Origin: Rhodoplanes serenus
Lineage (GTDB): Bacteria > Pseudomonadota > Alphaproteobacteria > Rhizobiales > Xanthobacteraceae
Length of the DNA: 64,000 nt
Direction of reading: 5' to 3'
Assembly: GCA_009720755.1 (NCBI GenBank)
Contig: WNKV01000012.1
Span: 62,001 to 126,000, forward strand
This document shows positions 52,422 to 61,659 of this stretch, in pieces. Under the pieces are notes generated by a model. It ran no database searches, had not been told where the DNA came from, and was given only the letters and a program-made list of their open reading frames with translations. A program made the translations under genes and the position numbers. Positions within the stretch are counted from its first letter, which is position 1. The number at the start of each line of letters is the position of its first letter.

Positions 52422-52874
52422 TCACGCCTTGATGCCGTGCAGCGAGTGCGAGGCGTCCTTGACGGTGAAGAACAGCACGTCGCCGTCCGCCGTCGCGCCG
52501 CCCGAATGCAGTGTTCCGGCCGGGATGTAGACCAGCGAACCCGGCCCGGCCTCGACCGGCACGCCGCCGATCGTCGCCCGGAAGGTGCCTTCGAGGATGT
52601 AGATCCACTGCTCGTTCGGGTGCGAGTGCGGCGCGGCGCCGGTACCCGCCGCCATCCGCATCAGGCCGACGATCATCCGGTCGCCCTCGACGCAGGCTCC
52701 GGCAGCGGTGGAGTAGTCGGGGCCGCCGAGAATGTGATTCACCTTCGCGAGCTCGAACAGGTACTCGCCCGGTCCCGCCCGCTTGGCGCCGGGGGTGCGG
52801 GCCGCTGCGGGGCTGCTCGACGGGGCTCTGCTCGACGCGGCGCCGCTCGACCCGCTGGATGCAGGCTCGCTCAT
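52422..52874 (-). CDS. Small cupin protein with Ser/Ala-rich tail
   Basis: A 150-residue single-cupin protein. The first 30 residues are a Ser/Ala/Pro low-complexity tail, and the cupin domain follows (about 38-150). Metal-binding-like motif 1 is APHSHPNEQWIYILEG (two His and a Glu), and motif 2 GSLVYIPAGTLHSG holds a third His. Related proteins are often cupin isomerases or regulators. The start has GGGAG upstream. It is the first gene of the minus-strand cluster that includes tctC, and the divergent partner of the dehydrogenase at 53321. Confidence 0.85.
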   Translation of the reverse strand: MSEPASSGSSGAASSRAPSSSPAAARTPGAKRAGPGEYLFELAKVNHILGGPDYSTAAGACVEGDRMIVGLMRMAAGTGAAPHSHPNEQWIYILEGTFRATIGGVPVEAGPGSLVYIPAGTLHSGGATADGDVLFFTVKDASHSLHGIKA

Positions 52875-53320
52875 GGGCGTCTCCCGTTCCCTTGTTGCTT
52901 GTTCTTGTCTGCCGTCATGCGGCACCGCGAGGTTCGGCGGTGGGTGGCCCGTTTGTCAATCGCCGAGTGATGCGACCGGGCGAAGCGCTCGCACCGAGCA
53001 TCTGCGCCATACGCATGGCTGAAAGGTCGGCCATGCACACCTTGTATAGAAGGCGGGGATCGGCGAATCCGAGATCGCCAGGCGCCCTTCGCGGTGCGGC
53101 AGGCTGCGCCGGCGTAGCGGCGCCTCGGGCGGCGGGTGACCCGGCCGGCTTGCGCCGGCCGCGGCGACGAGGCAGCATGCCGTCCGTCGTCCTTCGTCGC
53201 CTGTCGTCTTCCTTCGTCGTCCTTCTCGCCTTGCGTCCGCCGGCTTCCGACCGCGTCGTGTCCGTCGCGGGCGAGCGGACCTATTCTGCGTCGGCCCCCC
53301 AGAATCAGGAGAGCACACAG
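52875..53320. other. 446-bp divergent intergenic region
   Basis: Besides the operator candidate at 53040 it contains a perfect hairpin CGGCCGGC-TTGC-GCCGGCCG (53142-53161) and pyrimidine-rich CGTCGTCCTT-type repeats at about 53180-53235. I see no gene with credible features, and no strong promoter pair. The dehydrogenase start has its own AGGAGAG site at 53308-53314. Confidence 0.5.
53040..53053. promoter_or_regulatory. GntR/FCD-type operator candidate
   Basis: CCTTGTATAGAAGG, a 14-bp near-palindrome (12 of 14 bases symmetric) containing TTGTATA, like operators of FCD-type GntR regulators. It lies centrally between the divergent cupin/tct and dehydrogenase clusters. No GntR gene is in the window. 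Confidence 0.4.
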
Positions 53321-54202
53321 GTGGAGATCGGATTTGTCGGCCTCGGCGACATGGGCTCGCTGATCGTGCCGCGCCTGATGGCGGCCGGGCACCGGGTCAC
53401 CGGCTGGAACCGCACCCGAGGGAAGGCCGAGCCGCTGATCGCGGCCGGCATGACGTTCGCGGACAGTCCGCGTGCCGCGGCGGCGAATGCCGAGCTCGTC
53501 TTCTCGATCGTCACCGACGGGGCCGCCGTGGAGCATGTGGCGCTGGCGCCCGACGGCATCCTGGCCGGGCTGCGCGAGGGCGGCATCTATGCCGACATGA
53601 GCACCATCGCACCGCATGTCAGCCGCGGCGTCGCCGAGCGGTTCGCCGCCGGCGGCCGGTTCATGCTGGATGCGCCGATCTCCGGCAGCCCGGTGACCGT
53701 GCAGGCCGGACAAGCCTCCGTGATGGTGGGCGGCGACGAGGGGGCCTATGAGCGCATCGTGCCGGTGCTGCAAGCGATCGGCCCCAAGGTGATGCGCGTC
53801 GGCGGCAACGGCCTCGCCTGCCAGATGAAGATCGCCGTGAATCTGCTGCTGATGGTCGAGGTGATTTGCTTCGGTGAGGCGGTGGCGCTCGCCGAGAAGG
53901 GCGGGGTTGCGCGCGAGACCGCGGTCGACGCGATCCTTCGGAGCGTCGCCGCCTCGCCGGTGCTCGGCTATCGCGGTCCCTTCATCCTCGAAGGCAAGAT
54001 GCCGGCGAAGCCGCTGGCCGACGTGACGCTCCAGCAGAAGGACATGCTGCTCGCCCTCGATCTCGGCCGCCGGCTGGGAAGCCCGGTGCCGCTGGCCGCC
54101 GCCGCCAACGAGATGATGAACGCCTGCCGGGGGCTCGGCATCGACCACCGCGATTTCGTCGCCGCCCACGAGGTCTATCGGCGGCTGGGAGGACGATCGT
54201 GA
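53321..54202 (+). CDS. 3-hydroxyisobutyrate-dehydrogenase-like beta-hydroxyacid dehydrogenase
   Basis: A 293-residue NAD(P)-dependent beta-hydroxyacid dehydrogenase. The N-terminal Rossmann motif is IGFVGLGDMGSLIVPRLMAAGH, the substrate motif DAPISGSPVTVQAGQASVMV and the catalytic Lys segment GLACQMKIAVNLLLM follow. Family activities include 3-hydroxyisobutyrate, tartronate semialdehyde and 6-phosphogluconate-like substrates; NAD or NADP preference is not clear. It starts with GTG after AGGAGAG. It heads a three-gene operon (cupin overlaps by four bases, then the hydratase). Confidence 0.92.
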   Translation: MEIGFVGLGDMGSLIVPRLMAAGHRVTGWNRTRGKAEPLIAAGMTFADSPRAAAANAELVFSIVTDGAAVEHVALAPDGILAGLREGGIYADMSTIAPHVSRGVAERFAAGGRFMLDAPISGSPVTVQAGQASVMVGGDEGAYERIVPVLQAIGPKVMRVGGNGLACQMKIAVNLLLMVEVICFGEAVALAEKGGVARETAVDAILRSVAASPVLGYRGPFILEGKMPAKPLADVTLQQKDMLLALDLGRRLGSPVPLAAAANEMMNACRGLGIDHRDFVAAHEVYRRLGGRS

Positions 54203-54612
54203 GCCGGATGTACCGCACCACCTTGGCCGACGTGCCGCACGTCCAGGGGCTGAAGCGTGCCGACGGCTGGGTCGACATGCAGGTCCAGTTCCTGATCGAC
54301 AAGAAGACCGCGGGTGCCGACCATGTGGTCGGCTGGACGGTGCTCAGGCCCGGCGCCAGCCACGAGTGCCACCGGCACCGCAACTGCGACGAGTTCTTCA
54401 TCGTGCTGGAAGGCGAGGGGCACATCATCACCGACACGGGCCTGGAGCCCTCCCGCAAGGGCGATGTCGTCTATTCGCCGCGCGGTTGCTGGCACGGCTT
54501 CGACAACACGTCGGATCGCGACGTGGTTCTGGTCTGGGGCTGGATGGGCGCGGGCTCCATCGCCGACTCGGGTTATGAAACACCCGGACGCTCCGAGGAG
54601 GGCGGGCCATGA
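54199..54612 (+). CDS. Cupin-domain protein
   Basis: A 137-residue single-domain cupin. Metal motif 1 is GASHECHRHRNCDEFFIVLEG with three His candidates and a Glu, and motif 2 DVVYSPRGCWHGFDN supplies another His. This is the complete metal-binding set, so an enzyme or ligand-binding role is likely. Its GTG start overlaps the dehydrogenase stop (GTGA). Three cupins occur in this region, but this is the only one in the plus-strand arm. Confidence 0.88.
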   Translation: MSRMYRTTLADVPHVQGLKRADGWVDMQVQFLIDKKTAGADHVVGWTVLRPGASHECHRHRNCDEFFIVLEGEGHIITDTGLEPSRKGDVVYSPRGCWHGFDNTSDRDVVLVWGWMGAGSIADSGYETPGRSEEGGP

Positions 54613-54625
54613 AGGAACCACGACG

Positions 54626-55354
54626 ATGACCATGACGAGCACCACCAGCCCGGCGACTTCGCCACTCGCCGATCCGCGCCTCGCCCGCGGCATGGCGGCC
54701 CTGATGACGCTGCGCGATCGCGCCATCGCCGAGGGCGCCCGGCCGATCGGCTGGAAGGTCGGCTTCTCCACCCCGGCCGCTCTCGCCAAGCTCGGCACCA
54801 AGGCGCCGCTGGTGGGCTTCATGCTCGACCGCAAGGTGCTCGCCGCGGGCGCCACGGTGGCGCTGTCGCACTTCACCGGAGCGCCTGTGGCGGAGCCGGA
54901 GATCGTCGTCGAGATCGGCACCGATCTGCCGGGCGGCGGCGACGAGGCGGCGGCGCGCGCCGCCATCGTGGCGCTCGGTCCGGCGATCGAGCTGGTCGAC
55001 GTCACGCCGAGCGACGATCCGGAGGCGATCCTGGCGGGCGACATCTATCACCGCCACGTCGTGCTCGGCCCGCGGGCATCGCGGCCCGGCGGCGTCACCG
55101 CGGATCTCGTCTCCCGCGTGCTGCGCAACGCCACGACTGTGGCGACACCGGCCGACGTCACCGCCAACACGGGCGGCCTCGCCATGCTGGTGCGTCACGT
55201 CGCCGACACGGTGGCGGCGCTCGGTCTGACGCTGCGGGCCGGCGACCTCATCATCGCGGGATCGATCACGGCACCGCTCGCTCTCACGGCCGAGGACCGC
55301 ATGCTCGTCCATGCCCTCGATCCGATCGGCGAGGTCTCGGTGCGGTTCGCCTGA
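54626..55354 (+). CDS. 2-keto-4-pentenoate hydratase / fumarylacetoacetase-family enzyme
   Basis: A 242-residue member of the MhpD/fumarylacetoacetate hydrolase superfamily, as in catabolism of aromatic meta-cleavage products. Visible markers are GWKVGFSTPAALAKLG, PEIVVEIGTDL, PAIELVDVTP and a glycine-rich C-terminal RAGDLIIAGSITAPLAL. Mg2+ binding is expected from EPEIV...E. The ATG has AAGGA upstream. It follows a cupin, and with the hydroxyacid dehydrogenase it looks like the tail of an aromatic or dicarboxylate degradation route. The exact hydration product is unknown. Confidence 0.88.
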   Translation: MTMTSTTSPATSPLADPRLARGMAALMTLRDRAIAEGARPIGWKVGFSTPAALAKLGTKAPLVGFMLDRKVLAAGATVALSHFTGAPVAEPEIVVEIGTDLPGGGDEAAARAAIVALGPAIELVDVTPSDDPEAILAGDIYHRHVVLGPRASRPGGVTADLVSRVLRNATTVATPADVTANTGGLAMLVRHVADTVAALGLTLRAGDLIIAGSITAPLALTAEDRMLVHALDPIGEVSVRFA

Positions 55355-55367
55355 GCGTCGGGCACCC

Positions 55368-55409
55368 GCCGTCGGCGAGCCCGTCGAACGGCGCGGGCTC
55401 GCCGACGGC
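55368..55409 (+). terminator. Long perfect hairpin after the hydratase gene
   Basis: GCCGTCGGCGAGCCCG (55368-55383) pairs without mismatch with 55394-55409; the 10-base loop is TCGAACGGCG. It lies 14 bp after the stop codon. No T-run follows, so it is a terminator or 3'-end-protecting structure. It starts the 379-bp gap before cstA. Confidence 0.6.
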
Positions 55410-55547
55410 AACCTGGCGTGGCGCATCGGCGGACGGCGCGCTTGCGTTGCCGGTCGGTGCTGCGGGTCGATGCTGCGGATAGAGGTGTCATGAAACCGCA
55501 CGCTCGACACGTCCGGTTCTTTGCTGTGCTTCGCGCCGGGTGCCTCT

Positions 55548-55573
55548 CACAAAGTTGCGTGAGTAACGTTGTG
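55548..55573 (+). promoter_or_regulatory. Inverted repeat upstream of cstA
   Basis: CACAAAGTT and AACGTTGTG (8 of 9 pairs) with an 8-bp spacer, 160 bp before the cstA start, in AT-richer DNA than its surroundings. Probably an operator of the cstA-ybdD transcript. No clear -35/-10 pair was found in the gap 55355-55733. Confidence 0.35.
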
Positions 55574-55733
55574 AAAGACAGATTGCGCTACCTTCGTAAG
55601 GACTCCTCCGACTAGGTGTTTTTCACCTTTCTTGATACTTCGGCGACGTCGACCGTAATTCGCGCGTGTCGCGGCGCCCGCCGCGAGCAGGTGGTCCGTG
55701 TGCCTCGCGGACCCGGCCGGTTAGGAGAATCTC

Positions 55734-57821
55734 ATGACGGCTCTAGTCCGAAGCAACCCGAAAGGGCACTGGGCCCTTTGGGTCCTGGTGGTGATACTGG
55801 GCACCGTATCGCTCGGTGTTGTGGCGCTCAATCGTGGTGAGAGCATCAACGCGGCGTGGCTCGTCGTCGCCGCGGTCTGCACCTACCTGATCGCCTACCG
55901 CTTCTATGCTCTGTTCATCGCCGAGAAGGTGCTGCGCGTCGATCCTGCGCGGCCCACCCCGGCGCAACGGCACAACGACGGTCTCGACTACGTCCCGACC
56001 AACAAGTACGTGCTGTTCGGCCACCACTTCGCCGCCATCGCGGGCGCCGGCCCGCTGGTCGGCCCGGTGCTCGCCGCCCAGATGGGCTATCTGCCCGGCA
56101 CGCTGTGGATTCTCGCGGGCGTGGTGTTCGCCGGCGCCGTGCAGGACATGATCGTCCTGTTCATGTCGACGCGGCGCGACGGCCGCTCGCTCGGCGACAT
56201 GATCCGCGCCGAGATGGGTCCGGTGGCGGGCGGCATCGCGCTGGTCGGCGTGCTGCTGATCATGATCATCCTGCTCGCCGTGCTGGCGCTGGTGGTCGTC
56301 AAGGCGCTGGTCGGCAGCCCATGGGGCACCTTCGCGGTGGTCGCGACCATCCCGATCGCCATGCTGATGGGCATCTACACCCGCTTCATCCGGGTCGGCC
56401 GCATCATGGAGATGTCGATCATCGGCTTCGTTCTGCTGATGACCGCCCTGCTGTTCGGCCGCACCGTCTCCGAGACCCCGTCGCTCGCCGTCCTGTTCGA
56501 CTGGAAAGGCGAGACGCTGGCGCTGGCCATCATCGGCTACGGCTTCGTCGCGTCGGTGCTGCCCGTTTGGCTGCTGCTGGCGCCGCGCGACTATCTGTCG
56601 ACCTTCCTCAAGATCGGCACCATCTGCCTGCTGGCGATCGGCATCATCGTGGTTCAGCCCGAGCTGAAGATGCCGGCGGTCACCAAGTTCGTCGACGGCA
56701 CCGGGCCGGTGTGGGCCGGCAGCCTGTTCCCGTTCCTGTTCATCACCATCGCGTGCGGCGCGGTCTCGGGCTTCCACTCGCTGATCTCGTCCGGCACCAC
56801 GCCCAAGATGATCGAGAACGAGGATCAGATCCGCCTGATCGGCTACGGCGGCATGCTGATGGAGTCGTTCGTCGCCATCATGGCCCTGATCGCCGCGACC
56901 GTGATCGAGCCCGGCGTCTACTTCGCCATGAACAGCCCGGCCGGCGTGATCGGCACCACGGTCGACAAGGCCTCGCAGGTCATCTCCGCCTGGGGCTTCC
57001 TGGTGACGCCCGAGATGCTCAGCCAGATGGCCTCCGACGTGGGCGAGCACACGATCCTGTCGCGGGCCGGCGGCGCGCCCACTCTCGCGGTCGGCATGGC
57101 CCACATCCTGTCCGGCCTGATCGGCGGCAAGGCGATGATGGGCCTGTGGTACCACTTCGCCATCCTGTTCGAGGCCCTGTTCATCCTGACGACGGTCGAC
57201 GCCGGAACCCGGGTCGCCCGCTTCATGATCCAGGACCTGATCGGCAGCGTGATTCCGCCGTTCAAGAACACCGAGTCGTGGGTCAACAACCTGATCGGCT
57301 CGGCCCTCTCGGTGACGTGCTGGGGCTACTTCCTGTACCAGGGCGTCGTCGACCCGCTCGGCGGCATCAACACGCTGTGGCCGTTGTTCGGCATCTCCAA
57401 CCAGATGCTGGCCGGCATCGCGCTGATCCTGTGCACGACCGTGCTGTTCAAGATGAAGCACGAGCGGTACGCCTGGGTCACGCTCCTGCCGACCACCTGG
57501 CTGCTCGCCTGCACGCTGACGGCCGGCATGCAGAAGATCTTCCACCCCAGCCCGCGGATCGGCTTCCTGGCGCACGCCCAGGTGTTCGGCGATGCGCTGG
57601 CTCAGGGGAAGGTCCTCGCGCCGGCCAAGAACCTCGAGGAGATGAGCCGGATCGTGTTCAACGACTACATCAACACGGCGCTCTCGGCGGCGTTCGTGGG
57701 CGTGGTCCTTGCCATGCTGGTGTTCGGCATCGTCAGCATCCGCAAGGCGCTGGCGACCTCGCGCGTCACCACGGCGGAGGTCGGCGGCAGCGTCGGCAGC
57801 GCACGGGCGGCCCATGCCTGA
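55734..57821 (+). CDS. cstA: Carbon starvation protein / pyruvate transporter CstA
   Basis: A 695-residue transporter with about 17 predicted membrane helices, in the CstA/BtsT family that takes up pyruvate or peptides under nutrient limitation. Characteristic segments are [32 protein letters not shown] near residue 90 and [19 protein letters not shown]. The C-terminus is hydrophilic. The AGGAGAA site lies seven bases before the ATG. The ybdD gene overlaps by eight bases, the classical cstA-ybdD pair. Confidence 0.96.
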   Translation: MTALVRSNPKGHWALWVLVVILGTVSLGVVALNRGESINAAWLVVAAVCTYLIAYRFYALFIAEKVLRVDPARPTPAQRHNDGLDYVPTNKYVLFGHHFAAIAGAGPLVGPVLAAQMGYLPGTLWILAGVVFAGAVQDMIVLFMSTRRDGRSLGDMIRAEMGPVAGGIALVGVLLIMIILLAVLALVVVKALVGSPWGTFAVVATIPIAMLMGIYTRFIRVGRIMEMSIIGFVLLMTALLFGRTVSETPSLAVLFDWKGETLALAIIGYGFVASVLPVWLLLAPRDYLSTFLKIGTICLLAIGIIVVQPELKMPAVTKFVDGTGPVWAGSLFPFLFITIACGAVSGFHSLISSGTTPKMIENEDQIRLIGYGGMLMESFVAIMALIAATVIEPGVYFAMNSPAGVIGTTVDKASQVISAWGFLVTPEMLSQMASDVGEHTILSRAGGAPTLAVGMAHILSGLIGGKAMMGLWYHFAILFEALFILTTVDAGTRVARFMIQDLIGSVIPPFKNTESWVNNLIGSALSVTCWGYFLYQGVVDPLGGINTLWPLFGISNQMLAGIALILCTTVLFKMKHERYAWVTLLPTTWLLACTLTAGMQKIFHPSPRIGFLAHAQVFGDALAQGKVLAPAKNLEEMSRIVFNDYINTALSAAFVGVVLAMLVFGIVSIRKALATSRVTTAEVGGSVGSARAAHA

Positions 57822-58026
57822 GCCGGGCACCAGCACGCTCGGCCTCGCCGGGTGGGCCGTCCGCACGGCCCGCCTGATGGTCGGGGTGCCCGACTACGAC
57901 ACCTATGTGGAGCACCGCAAGGTGACCCATCCGGGCGAGCCGGTGATGACTTATGCGGAGTTCTTCCGGGAGCGCCAGGACGCGCGCTATGCGTTCGGCA
58001 AAGGCGGCCGCTTCCGCTGCTGCTGA
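57814..58026 (+). CDS. YbdD/YjiX-family protein
   Basis: A 70-residue protein of the YbdD/YjiX family that accompanies CstA/BtsT. It has the family pattern [33 protein letters not shown] and ends GRFRCC. E. coli YbdD and YjiX are needed for the activity of the paired transporter, so a small accessory role is expected. The start overlaps the cstA stop by eight bases. A good terminator follows. Confidence 0.95.
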   Translation: MPEPGTSTLGLAGWAVRTARLMVGVPDYDTYVEHRKVTHPGEPVMTYAEFFRERQDARYAFGKGGRFRCC

Positions 58027-58053
58027 GCCCGGGCTTCCGGAGACGAGGAGAGG

Positions 58054-58079
58054 AGGGGCGGCCCCCGGGCCGCCCCTTT
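58054..58079 (+). terminator. Rho-independent-like terminator after cstA-ybdD
   Basis: AGGGGCGGCCC (58054-58064) and its exact complement GGGCCGCCCCT (58067-58077) with a 2-base loop, then TTTG. The stem is 11 bp. A 14-bp direct repeat (TCGTCGGGCCGCCG, twice) follows. Probably ends the cstA-ybdD transcript. Confidence 0.65.
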
Positions 58080-58208
58080 GTCGTCGGGCCGCCGTCGTCG
58101 GGCCGCCGTCTGCGGGCCGGTGGAAGGGGCTCGGCGCCGCGTGACCGGGCGGCCGCGGATCGGTATGCTGCGGCCAGCTCCGCCGGACCATTCAGGGTGC
58201 CATCCGCC

Positions 58209-59540
58209 ATGCTCCGATTGCTCGCCGTTCTCGGCCTCGCCGCCGCGGGCGTCCTCGGCCAAGCCGCCGACCCCGCCGCCGCGCAGACGCCCGCCCGCGT
58301 CACCGTCGTCACCTCCTTCTCGAAGGACGTCACCGACCCGATCAAGAAGGCGTTCGAGCAGGCGGCGCCCGGCTTCACGCTGGAGGTCCAGAACCGCAAC
58401 ACCAACGCCGGCGTGAAGTATCTCGAGGAGACCCGGGCCAAGAACCAGGTCGATCTGTTCTGGGCCTCGGCCCCGGATGCCTTCGAGGTGCTCAAGAGCA
58501 AGGGCCTGCTGGCTCGCCACCAGCCGAAGGCGACCGGCATCCCGGACCGGATCGGCGCCTTCCCGATCAACGATCCGGACGGCTTCTATTTCGGCTTCGC
58601 CGCCTCGGGCTACGGCATCATGTGGAACACCCGCTACGCGCGGGCCAACAAGCTGCCCGATCCGAAGGAATGGAGCGACCTCACGGCGCCGGTGTTCTTC
58701 GATCACGTCGCCATCGCGGCGCCGTCGCGCTCCGGCACCACCCATCTCACCATCGAGACCATCCTTCAGGGCGAGGGTTGGGACAACGGCTGGCGCACCA
58801 TCAAGGCGATGGCCGGCAATTTCCGTCAGGTCACCGAGCGCTCCTTCGGGGTGCCGGAGGCGGTCAACTCGGGCCAGATCGGCGTCGGCATCGTCATCGA
58901 CTTCTTCGGCTTCTCGGCCCAGGCGGCCGGCTTCCCGGTCAAGTTCGTCTATCCGAGCGTCACCACCATCGTGCCGGCCAATGTGGGCATCGTGACCGAC
59001 GCGCCGAACCGCGCCGGCGCCGCGGCCTTCATCGACTTCCTGCTCTCCGACAAGGGCCAGGAGGTGCTGCTGGAGCCGACCATCCGTCGCCTGCCGGTGA
59101 ACCCGGCGACCTACGCCAAGGCACCGGCCGACTACCCGAACCCGTTCAAGGACCCGTCCCTCGGCGCCAAGGTGAAGTTCGACCCCGAGGTGTCCGAGAA
59201 GCGCACCGCCGTGGTGGATGCGCTGTTCGACCAGCTGATCACCTTCCAGCTCGACGGCCTGAAGGCGGCCACCAAGGCGATCCACGAGGCCGAGGCGGCG
59301 CTCGCCCGCAAGGACAGCGCGCCGGCGCGGGCGCTGGTGAAGGAGGCGCGTGATCTCGTCGCCGCCATGCCGGTGACGGCCGCCGAGGCGGCCTCGCCGG
59401 AGATCGCCGGTGCCTTCACGGGCGCCAAGGAGAAGGGGGCGCGGCAGGCCGAGCTGGAGAACCGCTGGTCCGCTTTTGCACGTGATCACTACGCCCAGGC
59501 GAAGGCCAAGGCGGACGACGCGGTGCGGCTGGCGAAGTGA
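58209..59540 (+). CDS. ABC transporter substrate-binding protein with long C-terminal extension
   Basis: A 443-residue periplasmic binding protein. The signal peptide is MLRLLAVLGLAAAGVLGQAA. The core (residues 28-330) has the Fe3+/aminoethylphosphonate-type fold: VTVVTSFSKDVTDPIKKAFEQAAPG, GFYFGFAASGYGIMWNTR and NVGIVTDAPNRAGAAAFIDFL. Unlike most family members (about 340 aa) it has a further 100 helical residues (EAEAALARKDSAPARALVKE and AFARDHYAQAKAKADDAV). Its ligand cannot be read. A 364-bp REP-rich gap separates it from the permease gene. Confidence 0.88.
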   Translation: MLRLLAVLGLAAAGVLGQAADPAAAQTPARVTVVTSFSKDVTDPIKKAFEQAAPGFTLEVQNRNTNAGVKYLEETRAKNQVDLFWASAPDAFEVLKSKGLLARHQPKATGIPDRIGAFPINDPDGFYFGFAASGYGIMWNTRYARANKLPDPKEWSDLTAPVFFDHVAIAAPSRSGTTHLTIETILQGEGWDNGWRTIKAMAGNFRQVTERSFGVPEAVNSGQIGVGIVIDFFGFSAQAAGFPVKFVYPSVTTIVPANVGIVTDAPNRAGAAAFIDFLLSDKGQEVLLEPTIRRLPVNPATYAKAPADYPNPFKDPSLGAKVKFDPEVSEKRTAVVDALFDQLITFQLDGLKAATKAIHEAEAALARKDSAPARALVKEARDLVAAMPVTAAEAASPEIAGAFTGAKEKGARQAELENRWSAFARDHYAQAKAKADDAVRLAK

Positions 59541-59571
59541 TGCGGAGCGACGTCGTCCCGGCGCGGCCTTC

Positions 59572-59799
59572 ACCTTTCCCCGGTCGCGGGAGAGGGAGCA
59601 CCGGCGTCGTGGGGTACCGTCAGCCCCGGAACATTGTCCCGGCCGCTCGGTTCACCTCTCCCCGCTCGCGGGGAGAGGTCGGATCGCGCAGCGATCCGGG
59701 TGAGGGGGATCTGCCGCGAGTGTCCGCCTCATGGTGGAGCCCCTCATCCGGCCCGCCGCTTCGCGGCGAGCCACCTTCTCCCCGCGAGCGGGGAGAAGG
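59572..59799. repeat. REP-like palindromic cluster, copy 3
   Basis: The 364-bp gap 59541-59904 holds a series: an imperfect CCTTTCCCCG/CGGGAGAGG hairpin at 59573-59596, the perfect ACCTCTCCCCGC-TC-GCGGGGAGAGGT (59654-59679), CGGATCGC-GCA-GCGATCCG (59680-59698), and CCTTCTCCCCGC-GA-GCGGGGAGAAGG (59774-59799). The core matches the elements at 12.2 and 51.1 kb. Confidence 0.85.
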
Positions 59800-59904
59800 C
59801 CAACCGGCGCTCTGCGTTGGGTCAGTGAAACGGAAACGTCGCCGGCTTCCCATGCGACACGATGGTCGTCCACCGATCCTGGGGCTCCCGTCGCGGAGAG
59901 GTGA

Positions 59905-61659
59905 ATGACTCTCGCTTTGCCGACGACAGCGCCCCGCGAGAAGCGCGCCGGAGCCGCGGCCGCGACGCCCGGCCAATGGGCCGTGGCGCTCGCCATCATG
60001 GCGTTCCTGCTGGTCGCCCTGGTCATCCCAGTGTCGACCGTCGTCTATGTGGCGTTCACCGAGAAGGGCACCGGCGCCTTCACGCTGGTCAACTTCGTCG
60101 ACTTCGCCCGCACCGACCTGTTCGTCCGCGCCACCTGGAATTCGGTGTGGGCGGCCGCCATGACGGTGGTGCTGGCGACCGTGCTGGCGCTGCCGCTCGC
60201 CGTGGTGACGACGCGCTATCGGTTCCGTGGCGCCGCCCTGGTGCAGACGCTCGGCTTCCTGCCGCTGATCATGCCGCCCTTCGTCGGCGCCGTCGCCATG
60301 CAGCTCTTCTTCGGCCGCAACGGCACCATCAACCTGCTGCTCGGCGACTGGTTCGACATCTCGATCCCGTTCATGGAGGGGCTGAACGGTGTCGTCTTCG
60401 TCGAGGGGGTCCACTACTTCCCGTTCATCCTGCTCAATCTCTCGACGGCGCTGCGGACTATCGATCGCAGCATGGAGGAGGCGGCCCAGAATCTCGGCAG
60501 CTCGGGGCTGCGGCTGTTCCGCCGCATCGTCTTTCCGCTCGCCATGCCGGGCTACGTGGCGGGCGCCTCGCTGGTGTTCGTTAAGGTGTTCGACGATCTC
60601 GCCACGCCACTGCTCCTCAACGTCAAGGACATGCTGGCGCCGCAGGCCTATCTGCGCATCACCTCGATCGGTATCGCCGATCCGATGGGTTACGTGATCG
60701 CGGTCGTGCTGGTGCTCCTGTCGGTCGGTGCCGTGGTGCTGTCGATGCTGGCGATGCGGGGGCGTGACTACGCCACCGTGCAGCGTGGCGGCGGCGGGCT
60801 CGACACGCGGCCACTGCGACGCGGCGAGCGGCTCATCGCCTGGGCCGTGGTGCTGGCCATCCTGGCGCTGGTGCTGGCGCCCCATGCGGCACTGCTGCTC
60901 CTGTCGCTCGCCACCGTGTGGTCCTACAGCCCGCTGCCGGACGGCTTCACGCTCGCCCATTACGCGCGCGTGTTCGGGGACTCGTCGCTCTACATCACCA
61001 ATACGCTGCTCTACGCCTCGCTGGCCGGACTGATCGACGTCGTGCTCGGCACCGCGATCGCGTATCTGGTGCTGCGCACCAAGCTGCCGGGTCGCCAGTG
61101 GCTCGACTGGACCGCCATGGCGGCGGTCGCGGTGCCGGGCGTGGTGATCGGCATCGGCTATCTGCGCGCCTTCTACGGCATCGATGTCGGGGGCGTTCCG
61201 CTCGCCACGCTGTGGATCGTCATCGTGCTGGCGCTGGCGGTGCGTCGGCTGCCCTATGCGCTGCGCGCCTGCTACGCGGCGCTCCAGCAGATCTCGGTGT
61301 CGCTCGAGGAGGCGGCCGAGAATCTCGGCGCCACCAAGGCCCGCACGCTGCGTCGCGTGGTGGTGCCGCTGATCTCGGGCGGCATGCTGGCGGGCTTCAT
61401 CTCCTCGTTTGCCACCGCGTCGGTCGAGCTGGCCGCCACCCTGATGCTGGTGCAGTCGAATTCCGATGCGCCGCTCGCTTACGGGCTCTATGTGTTCATG
61501 CAGTCGCCGGCCGGCCGCGGCCCGGGCGCCGCCTTGGGCGTCATCGCGGTGGTGCTGGTGGCGGTCTGCACCTTCCTGTCCCACCTCGTGGTCGAGCGTC
61601 AGCACCGGCGGCAGAGCCGCGACGTCGCCGCCCCGACGATCCCCGGAGCGACCGGATGA
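59905..61659 (+). CDS. ABC transporter permease with fused repeats (Fe3+/AEP type)
   Basis: A 584-residue permease, two fused membrane domains with about 12 helices. Each half carries the EAA loop: EEAAQNLGSSGLRLFRRIVFP and EEAAENLGATKARTLRRVVVP, where the ATPase docks. This fused layout is typical of the SfuB/PhnV-like systems for ferric iron or 2-aminoethylphosphonate. The start has GGAGAGG close upstream. It overlaps the ATPase gene (ATGA), one operon. Confidence 0.93.
   Translation: MTLALPTTAPREKRAGAAAATPGQWAVALAIMAFLLVALVIPVSTVVYVAFTEKGTGAFTLVNFVDFARTDLFVRATWNSVWAAAMTVVLATVLALPLAVVTTRYRFRGAALVQTLGFLPLIMPPFVGAVAMQLFFGRNGTINLLLGDWFDISIPFMEGLNGVVFVEGVHYFPFILLNLSTALRTIDRSMEEAAQNLGSSGLRLFRRIVFPLAMPGYVAGASLVFVKVFDDLATPLLLNVKDMLAPQAYLRITSIGIADPMGYVIAVVLVLLSVGAVVLSMLAMRGRDYATVQRGGGGLDTRPLRRGERLIAWAVVLAILALVLAPHAALLLLSLATVWSYSPLPDGFTLAHYARVFGDSSLYITNTLLYASLAGLIDVVLGTAIAYLVLRTKLPGRQWLDWTAMAAVAVPGVVIGIGYLRAFYGIDVGGVPLATLWIVIVLALAVRRLPYALRACYAALQQISVSLEEAAENLGATKARTLRRVVVPLISGGMLAGFISSFATASVELAATLMLVQSNSDAPLAYGLYVFMQSPAGRGPGAALGVIAVVLVAVCTFLSHLVVERQHRRQSRDVAAPTIPGATG

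Noticed and set aside
55743-57866. Long minus-strand open frame (707 codons) opposite cstA
   Set aside because: Shadow of the well-supported cstA; low-complexity His/Asp/Arg-rich translation with no membrane helices or motifs.
59620-61605. Long minus-strand open frame (661 codons) opposite the ABC permease
   Set aside because: Shadow of the permease with EAA loops on the plus strand; no homologous features.
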